Assembly: GCF_900115565.1 (NCBI RefSeq)
Contig: NZ_FOWW01000013.1
Location: forward strand, 1-64,000
Direction of reading: 5' to 3'
Length of the DNA: 64,000 nucleotides
From: Amycolatopsis arida
Lineage (GTDB): Bacteria > Actinomycetota > Actinomycetes > Mycobacteriales > Pseudonocardiaceae
The position numbers were made by a program, and so were the translations under genes. The notes under the pieces were generated by a model, which worked only from the letters and a program-made list of their open reading frames with translations, had not been told where the DNA came from and made no database searches. Of this stretch, positions 55,837-64,000 are shown in pieces; position 1 is the stretch's first letter, and each line of letters opens with the position of its first letter.

Positions 55837-56165
55837 CGCCGGACGTCGTTGGCGACGACGAACACCTTGGCGAGCTCGTGGATGAACAGCACGGTGGCCA
55901 GCCCGAGCAGCCCGAACACCGCCAGCGGGACGAGGCTGAGCACGATCGTCGCGGATGCCGATGACGCCGAGCACCGCGTGGTCGTGCTCGACGACGGCGA
56001 CCGTGGCGGCGGCGTCCGGCAAGCGGGTCATCGCTGGGTGTCCACAGTGGAGCGTCCTTCGTAAATGGTCCCGTCGCTGGCCACGCGCTCTCCGGCACGC
56101 GCCAGCATCCGGTCGCCCACGCGCAGCTCGTCAATCTCACGCCCGTCGCTGTGTTCGGGCAGGAA
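55837..56165 (-). pseudogene. Fragments of a heavy-metal P-type ATPase
   Basis: Reverse-strand pieces recall one protein. DELRVGDRMLARAGERVASD and GTIYEGRSTVDTQR then a stop form the actuator-domain segment (VGDxVxVRPGExVxxDGxxxxGxSxVDE). VAVVEHDHAVLGVIGIRDD recalls the strand before the second soluble domain ends. In a third frame LSLVPLAVFGLLGLATVLFI and HELAKVFVVANDVRR match the last helices of metal ATPases. The large central domain with the DKTGT Asp is missing. It lies in the 484-base gap between the protease and the TetR gene. Confidence 0.55.
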
Positions 56166-56207
56166 TGGCCGGGGCTGCTCGTGGATGCCGGCCGCGGGCC
56201 CAGTGGG

Positions 56208-56822
56208 TCAGCTCGTGCGGGGGAGCAGGCCGTTGGCGATGGCGTCGGTGGCGGTGGCCAGCAGCCGGCGCAGCTCCGCCTCGTCCCGGCGCAGCGCGTC
56301 GGGACGCCAGGCGAGGCTGATGATGCCGTTCCAGGCCGCCCACAGGACGGTGGCGACCCGCTCCGGGTCGTGCGCCCGCAACTCGCCCGCCTCGATGCCC
56401 GCGCGCAGCGCGGCGACCAGGCGCTGGTTCTGCTCGTCGACCGAGCGGGCGAGCCGCTCGGCCAGCTCGTGCCCGGCCTGGTACTGCCCGGGGGAGTTGG
56501 GGAAGGCCAGCATCCGGAAGTAGTCGGGGTAGGCGAGGTAGAACGCCAGGTACTCGTCGGCGGCGGCGTAGATCGTCTCGAGCGGTCCGGCGTCGGAGAG
56601 GTAGGCGCGGTCCATGTAGTCGCGGTCGACCTCCAGCGCGCGCTCGACCACCGCCGCGTGCAGCCCGGCCTTCGACCCGAAGTGGTTGTAGATGGACCCG
56701 ACGGCGACACCGGCGCGCTCGGCGATCTCCTCCACGGTCACCTCGTCGGCCGACCGCTCGCCGAAGATCTCCTCCGCCGCGCGCAGCAGCTTGTTCAGGG
56801 TGCGCTCCTTGCGCGGATCCAT
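56208..56822 (-). CDS. TetR-family transcriptional regulator
   Basis: The 204-residue regulator has the helix-turn-helix LLRAAEEIFGERSADEVTVE, EIAERAGVAVGSIYNHFGSK, GLHAAVVERAL and a helical ligand domain with YLAFYLAYPDYFRMLAFPNS. It diverges from the amine-oxidase operon and is its probable repressor. An AT-rich stretch near 56905-56930 lies between the two starts, but I could not define a clean palindrome. Confidence 0.93.
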   Translation of the reverse strand: MDPRKERTLNKLLRAAEEIFGERSADEVTVEEIAERAGVAVGSIYNHFGSKAGLHAAVVERALEVDRDYMDRAYLSDAGPLETIYAAADEYLAFYLAYPDYFRMLAFPNSPGQYQAGHELAERLARSVDEQNQRLVAALRAGIEAGELRAHDPERVATVLWAAWNGIISLAWRPDALRRDEAELRRLLATATDAIANGLLPRTS

Positions 56823-56965
56823 CGCGTCCTTCCGTCGGCGCGCCGGCCGGCGAGGCCGAGGCGTTGCACCGCTGCCACCTGCCGGGCTAGCCTATCCGCC
56901 CGACTTCATGTAATGCTTGCAAAAACTCCGTCAGGGTCGCGCCCCGCGAACGAAGGGACCAGCTG

Positions 56966-58357
56966 ATGGCCATCTCCACCGAGCGCGCCGACGTCGTCGT
57001 GGTCGGCGCCGGCATCTCGGGACTGGTCGCCGCCACGCGGCTGGCCGCCGCCGGGCACGACGTGCGCGTGCTGGAGGCCCGCGACCGGGTCGGCGGCCGC
57101 ACCCTCAACGCCGACCTCGGAGACGGCAAGATCGTCGAGGTCGGTGGCCAGTTCACCGGTCCGGGCCAGTACGCCATCCAGCGGGTGGCCGCCGAGTTGG
57201 GCGTGTCCACCTTCGCGACCCACGACACCGGAGCCAGCCTGCTGGAGCTGAACGGGCGGGCCCGGCGCTGGCTCGTGGGGCGTCCCTGGATCGGGGTGAC
57301 GCCGACGGTGTCCTACCTGCGGGCGCAGCGCGCGCTCGACCGCATGGCGCGCCGGGTGCCGGCCGAGGCGCCGTGGCTGGCCCCCGACGCCGCCAGGTGG
57401 GACGGCCAGACACTGGGCTCGTGGCTGCGCCGGCACGTGCGCTCGCCGCGGGCCCGCACGCTGCTGACCATGGCGGTGCGCGCAGTGTGGTCGATCGAGC
57501 CCGACGACGTCTCCCTGCTGCACATCCTCGCGTGCATCAGCGCGGGGGAGAGCCTGCGACGGCTGGTGTCCACCCGCGCCGGTGCCCAGCAGGACCGCTT
57601 CGTCGGCGGCTCCCAGCGCATCGCCGAGCTCCTCGCCGAGCGCCTGCCCGAACCGCCCCGGCTCGGCCACCCGGTGCGGCGGATCGTCCAGGACGGCGAC
57701 CGGGTCACCGTCCACGCGGACGGCCTGACCGTCTCGACCCACCGGGTCGTCGTCACGGCCCCCCCGATGCTGGCCAGCCGCATCGACTACCAACCGGCGC
57801 TGCCACCCGGCCGCGCACAGCTGCTGGCTCGCACCCCGCAGGGCACCACGCTGAAGTGTCTGGCCGTCTACGCCGAGCCGTTCTGGCGGCGGACCGGGCT
57901 CTCCGGTCAGGTCGCCTCGGACACCGGCCCGGTCGGCGCCGCGTTCGACAACTCGCCGCCGGACGGTGACCCCGGAATCCTGCTCGGCTTCGTCGTCGGC
58001 GGGCACGCCCGGCGCCTGCTCGACCTGCCCCCCGCCGATCGCCGCGCCGCCGTGCTGACCTGTTTCGCCCGGTGGTTTGGCGCGGAAGCGCTGACCCCGC
58101 AACGGTTCCTGGTCGGCTCGTGGTCCGAAGAGGAGTGGACGCGCGGTTGCTACGCGGGCTACTTCACGCCCGGCACGTGGACGTCACACGGGCCGTGGCT
58201 GCGCCGGCCGCACGGCCGGATCCACTGGGCGGGCGCCGAGACGGCCACCCGCTGGATTGGGTTCATGGACGGCGCGGTCACCGCGGGGGAGCGTGCCGCC
58301 GGCGAGGTGTGCGCGGCGTTGCGCGCCGAGGGCGCGGTGAGCGAGGTGGCGCGGTGA
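56966..58357 (+). CDS. Flavin monoamine oxidase family protein
   Basis: The 463-residue FAD enzyme has the dinucleotide fold VVVVGAGISGLVAATRLAAA, the family motif RDRVGGRTLNADLGDGKIVE, GGQFTGPGQYAI, LVSTRAGAQQDRFVGGSQRI and the C-terminal FAD/substrate segment IHWAGAETATRWIGFMDGAV. It would oxidise an amine to an imine or aldehyde with H2O2 release. The Cys that binds FAD covalently in MAO is not in the usual place, so FAD is probably non-covalent. It is coupled by GTGA overlap to a frameshifted membrane protein. Confidence 0.92.
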   Translation: MAISTERADVVVVGAGISGLVAATRLAAAGHDVRVLEARDRVGGRTLNADLGDGKIVEVGGQFTGPGQYAIQRVAAELGVSTFATHDTGASLLELNGRARRWLVGRPWIGVTPTVSYLRAQRALDRMARRVPAEAPWLAPDAARWDGQTLGSWLRRHVRSPRARTLLTMAVRAVWSIEPDDVSLLHILACISAGESLRRLVSTRAGAQQDRFVGGSQRIAELLAERLPEPPRLGHPVRRIVQDGDRVTVHADGLTVSTHRVVVTAPPMLASRIDYQPALPPGRAQLLARTPQGTTLKCLAVYAEPFWRRTGLSGQVASDTGPVGAAFDNSPPDGDPGILLGFVVGGHARRLLDLPPADRRAAVLTCFARWFGAEALTPQRFLVGSWSEEEWTRGCYAGYFTPGTWTSHGPWLRRPHGRIHWAGAETATRWIGFMDGAVTAGERAAGEVCAALRAEGAVSEVAR

Positions 58358-58757
58358 CCGAACGCGGCTGGCGGTGGATCCTGCTGCCCCTCGGCGGGGG
58401 CCACGTGGCGTTGGCCGGGTGGGCGGCCCTGCACCCTCCTCCTTCACGGTGGTCCTGGCGAACTTCGGTCCGGCCAACGAGCACCTCGTCCGTGACTTCG
58501 CCGCCTGCGCGGCCACCTTCGGCCTGGGACTGCTGCTCGGCTGGCGGGTGCCGCGGTGGCGGACCTTCGCGCTGGTCATGGCCGCGCTGTGGAACGGCTT
58601 CCACGCGCTCGGGCACCTCTACGACATCGGTGAGGCCGAGCCCGCGATCGTCGGCCCGATCGAGGCCGGCGCGCTGATCGCCATGACCGCCCTGCTTGGC
58701 TGGCTCGCCCGAGCCAGCGCCCGCCACGCACCGAAAGGGACGCCCGATGACCGATGA
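58354..58757 (+). pseudogene. Membrane protein gene with a frameshift
   Basis: From GTG 58354 (overlapping the oxidase stop) one frame encodes TERGWRWILLPLGGGHVALA and GWAALHP. After a CCTCCTCC run near 58437 the protein continues in another frame: SFTVVLANFGPANEHLVRDF, AACAATFGLGLLLGWRVPRW, TFALVMAALWNGFHALGHLY, ending at 58757. Together these make a four-helix membrane protein of about 130 residues common beside oxidoreductases. It needs one indel to be whole, so it is either broken or carries a sequencing error. Confidence 0.68.
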
Positions 58758-59199
58758 CGGCCGCCTCGCCAGCCTCGCCGAGCGCTACGGCGCGGCGTGG
58801 AACGCCCACGACCTCGACGCGATCATGGCGCTGCACACCGAGCGCACCACCTTCCGCCTGCACCTGCTCGGGGCACCCGACGTCGTCGGGAGGGACGCGG
58901 TCCGCGCCGCGTTCGCCGGGCTGCTCGGGGTGTGGCCGGACATCCACTTCCGCCCCGAGCGCCTGTCCTTCGGCGCGGGCCTCGTCGTGCACCAGTGCGT
59001 GATCTCCGGCACCCTCGCCGCGCCCATGCCGTTCGGCGCGTGGGTCGCCCAGCCCACCGGCGAACGAATCCAGTTCACCGGCGTCGACGTCATCACCGTC
59101 GCCGACGGCCTGGTGCACCGCAAGGACACCTACCTCGACATCGCCGCCGCCCAGCACCAACTCGGGTTGTTCGACGAGCCGGCCGCCGCCGCGGGGTGA
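58747..59199 (+). CDS. SnoaL-like/NTF2-fold protein
   Basis: The 150-residue protein has the typical opening ASLAERYGAAWNAHDLDAIM and ALHTERTTFRLHLLG, then WPDIHFRPERLSFGAGLVVH, ERIQFTGVDVITVADGLVHR and KDTYLD. Members include ketosteroid isomerase-like enzymes; the reaction is unknown. AAAGGGA precedes the ATG, and the start overlaps the preceding frameshifted gene by 11 bases, placing it in the amine-oxidase operon. Confidence 0.78.
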   Translation: MTDDGRLASLAERYGAAWNAHDLDAIMALHTERTTFRLHLLGAPDVVGRDAVRAAFAGLLGVWPDIHFRPERLSFGAGLVVHQCVISGTLAAPMPFGAWVAQPTGERIQFTGVDVITVADGLVHRKDTYLDIAAAQHQLGLFDEPAAAAG

Positions 59200-59258
59200 G
59201 CGCGGCCGGGCACCGACGGCTCCTCGCGCTGGTGCGCCTCGGCGCCGACGACGAAAAC

Positions 59259-59287
59259 TTGATTCATTCCAGAAAATAGGGCAGACT
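59259..59287 (+). promoter_or_regulatory. furA promoter and probable FurA box (leaderless)
   Basis: TTGATT (59259-59264) and CAGACT (59282-59287) are exactly 17 bases apart, and seven bases later GTG 59295 begins the gene, so the transcript is leaderless. The AT-rich ACTTGATTCATTCCAGAAAA between 59257 and 59276 closely recalls the autoregulatory FurA site described in mycobacteria. Confidence 0.72.
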
Positions 59288-59294
59288 GTCGGAC

Positions 59295-61993
<2,699 letters not shown>

Positions 61994-61999
61994 TCCCGA

Positions 62000-62036
62000 T
62001 GTCCGGGTCGGCCGCCCGCCGCGGCCGGCCCGGACA
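62000..62036 (+). terminator. katG terminator
   Basis: TGTCCGGG at the left (62000-62007) pairs with CCCGGACA at the right (62029-62036), and inner CGGCCG segments extend the stem. It starts six bases after the katG stop. Confidence 0.75.
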
Positions 62037-62211
62037 CTCCGTTCGGCGGGATGTGATCCCGGTCGGCGCGGGGTAACCTGCCGGGCAGCCTTCACCGACT
62101 CTCGTCTTCCCCTGTGCGGGTCCAGCCCTGTTGGCGGCTGGCCCGCGTGAGGAACGGACGGGACGTCGCGGAGCCGCTCGGATCACCGGGTGCGACAGGA
62201 GAGGACACGGC

Positions 62212-63630
62212 GTGCCCTTCCCCCGACGACGAACGGTCGCCTCCGGTGTGGTCGTCACGCTGATCGCGGGCCTGACCGCGGTCTGGGCGCCCGCGCCGGC
62301 TTCGGGCGAGGCCGGCGCCGACATCCGCGCGCGGCTGGAGCGGATCGAGGGCCTCACGGTGGTGTCGGAGTCGCCGACCCCGCCGCCGGGCTACCGGTTC
62401 TTCGTCCTGTCCTTCCGGCAACCGACCGACCACCGCGACCCCGCCGCCGGCACCTTCGAGCAGCGCTTCCAACTCCTGCACCGGTCGGTCGACCGGCCCA
62501 TGGTGCTGCACACCACCGGCTACGGCATGCCGGAGCGGGCGTTCCGCTCCGAGCCGGCGCGGCTGGTCGATGGCAACCAGATCTCCACCGAGCAGCGGTT
62601 CTTCACCCCGTCGCGACCGGAGCCGGCGAACTGGGAGCATCTCACCATCTGGCAGGCGGCCACGGACCACCATCGCATCGTGCGCGCGCTGAAACGGGTC
62701 TACCGCGAGCCGTGGATCTCCACCGGCGCCAGCAAGGGCGGCATGACCTCCGTCTACCACCGCCGGTTCTACCCCCACGACGTCGCCGGTGTCGCCGCCT
62801 ACGTGGCGCCGAACGACCGGATCAACCCGGCCGACCACGCCTACGACCGGTTCTTCGATCGCGTCGGCGGCGATCCCGCGTGCCGGCGGGCGCTCGCGGA
62901 CGTGCAGCGGGAGGCCCTCCGGCGCCGGCCGGAGCTCGTGGAGCGGTACCAGGCGTGGGCGGCCGCGGAGAACCGGACCTTCCACCAGGTCCTGGGCACC
63001 GTCGACAAAGCGTTCGAGATGACGGTGCTGGATCTGGTTTGGGCGTTCTGGCAGTACGGCACCGAGGCCGACTGCGCCACCGTTCCGGCCATCACCGCCA
63101 CCACCGACGCGATCTACGAGTTCGTCGACCGCGTGGTCGACTGGTCCTTCTACACCGATCAGGGCGTGCTGCCCTACGCGCCGTACTACTACCAGGCGGC
63201 GACCCAACTCGGCGCGCCCTCGCTGCGCTTCCGGCACCTGCGGCACCTGATGCACTACCCACCGAGCTTCTACGGGCCCAACTCGAACCTCCCGCCCCGG
63301 CTCCGCCGCCACCACGACCCGTGGCCGATGATCGACGTCGACACCTGGGTCCGCACCCGGTCCAGCCGGATGCTGTTCGTCTACGGTGCCAACGACCCGT
63401 GGGGCGCGGAGCCGTTCGTCCCGAGCCGGCACGACTCCTACCGTTTCACCGCGCCGGGCGCGAATCACGGTGCCGACATCTCCGCCCTGCCGCCCGGTGA
63501 ACGTGACCGGGCCACCGCCGCCCTCCTCCGCTGGGCCGACGTGGATTCCCAGCCGGCCACCGCCCGCTCGGCCCCGACGGAGCTCGACGAGGCCGAGCGG
63601 GAGCTGCGCCGCGAACGAAGGCCACGGTAG
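62212..63630 (+). CDS. Secreted tripeptidyl aminopeptidase (S37, PS-10 type)
   Basis: The 472-residue exported protein has a signal peptide (RRRTVASGVVVTLIAGLTAV). A serine-peptidase alpha/beta fold follows, with YRFFVLSFRQPTDHRDPAAG, the nucleophile in WISTGASKGGMTSVYHRRFY (G-x-S-K-G-G of S37), Asp in FVYGANDPWGAEPF and His in PGANHGADIS. S37 enzymes release N-terminal tripeptides outside the cell. GGAGAGGA precedes GTG 62212. Confidence 0.9.
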   Translation: MPFPRRRTVASGVVVTLIAGLTAVWAPAPASGEAGADIRARLERIEGLTVVSESPTPPPGYRFFVLSFRQPTDHRDPAAGTFEQRFQLLHRSVDRPMVLHTTGYGMPERAFRSEPARLVDGNQISTEQRFFTPSRPEPANWEHLTIWQAATDHHRIVRALKRVYREPWISTGASKGGMTSVYHRRFYPHDVAGVAAYVAPNDRINPADHAYDRFFDRVGGDPACRRALADVQREALRRRPELVERYQAWAAAENRTFHQVLGTVDKAFEMTVLDLVWAFWQYGTEADCATVPAITATTDAIYEFVDRVVDWSFYTDQGVLPYAPYYYQAATQLGAPSLRFRHLRHLMHYPPSFYGPNSNLPPRLRRHHDPWPMIDVDTWVRTRSSRMLFVYGANDPWGAEPFVPSRHDSYRFTAPGANHGADISALPPGERDRATAALLRWADVDSQPATARSAPTELDEAERELRRERRPR

Positions 63631-63669
63631 CGCGGGGACAGCGGGAGGCGGGTGGGGCCGCCGCCGATG

Positions 63670-64000
63670 CTAGGCGCGCAGGAACTCCAGGATCGGCTGG
63701 GTCTGGCCGATGATGGCGTGGCCGACGTCGGGCAGCACGGTCACGCTCGCGTGCGGCACGCTGCGGTTCACACGCTCGGCCGTGTCGTAGGAGTCGAACA
63801 TCGCGTCGCGCCCGCCGACGATCACCAGCACCGGCATGGTCAGCCTTCGCAGGGCGTCGTCGGGGAACACGGGCAGCCGGTCCCGGCGGGGCAGGAAGTG
63901 CGTGAACGTCTGCTCGAGGTACTCGGCGACCTCCGGTGTCGCCCTGGTGTCGACGCCCGCGACCGCCTTGATCGAGCGGCGGGTGCCCCACCGCCCGAAC
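63670..64000 (-). CDS. Alpha/beta hydrolase, C-terminal part (cut by window edge)
   Basis: About 110 C-terminal residues are visible: VAEYLEQTFTHFLPRRDRLP, then the catalytic-acid strand LTMPVLVIVGGRDAMFDSYD and the His segment VTVLPDVGHAIIGQTQPILE, ending FLRA. This is the alpha/beta-hydrolase end with Asp and His of the triad; the nucleophile lies past the edge. The frame is open to base 64000. It is convergent with the S37 peptidase gene. Confidence 0.88.
   Translation of the reverse strand, partial: FGRWGTRRSIKAVAGVDTRATPEVAEYLEQTFTHFLPRRDRLPVFPDDALRRLTMPVLVIVGGRDAMFDSYDTAERVNRSVPHASVTVLPDVGHAIIGQTQPILEFLRA

Overview
The window reads as chromosome of a high-GC filamentous actinomycete, most likely Pseudonocardiales (Amycolatopsis-like). 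The grounds are pervasive GC-rich third positions, many leaderless -10/ATG starts, NarL-type kinase/regulator pairs, a furA-katG pair, a DUF574 methyltransferase and a probable DasR site in front of a chitin-active LPMO. The genus is inference. I saw no rRNA, tRNA or CRISPR array.

Layout. 0-10.2 kb: the 5' end of aconitase, a flavin disulfide reductase, a two-component pair, a tautomerase-YHS fusion, an MFS pump, an FMN reductase and a DrrAB-type ABC exporter, with two copies of a double-palindrome repeat and several gene remnants. 10.2-20 kb: a 1,077-residue ATPase regulator, a TetR gene with two palindromic sites, a secreted SurE-like phosphatase, a LysR regulator, a secreted carboxylesterase coupled to a Clp-N protein, PspC, and a secreted LPMO whose promoter overlaps a DasR-like operator. 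20.3-22.2 kb: a lower-GC island that truncates an HxlR gene and carries an Rhs tip followed by four small two-helix membrane proteins.

22.2-40.6 kb is the centrepiece, a compact biosynthetic cluster. Fourteen closely spaced, mostly overlapping genes run leftward from 36.19 kb: HemN-like radical SAM enzyme, AvtA-like aminotransferase, ThDP enzyme, SRPBCC protein, KAS III-like protein lacking the usual His, two ACPs, HMG synthase, ECH1, ECH2, an active-site-intact KS, a Cys-to-Ser KS, cupin and O-methyltransferase. A P450 and a flavin monooxygenase run rightward, and an MFS exporter closes the cluster. KS0, ACP, HMG synthase, ECH1 and ECH2 form a complete polyketide beta-branching cassette, yet no modular PKS or acyltransferase is present. 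The natural inference is a short, discrete-enzyme pathway that builds a beta-branched small molecule from a ThDP- and aminotransferase-derived precursor. The product is unknown to me.

40.6-48.2 kb: a dead HIT gene, a lipoprotein polysaccharide deacetylase, a SnoaL-like gene divergent from a MarR gene with three matching operators, and a reactive-sulfur island. In that island an ArsR-rhodanese fusion is divergent from a persulfide-dioxygenase-rhodanese, an MFS and a cysteine desulfurase, around an AT-rich palindromic operator. 48.2-64 kb: methyltransferases, a second two-component pair, a PrmC-like paralogue, membrane proteins, a secreted trypsin-like protease, a TetR/amine oxidase locus, furA-katG, a secreted S37 peptidase and the 3' end of an alpha/beta hydrolase. 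Decayed genes (DUF421, DedA, P1B ATPase, HIT, rhodanese and others) are unusually frequent and suggest much local rearrangement.
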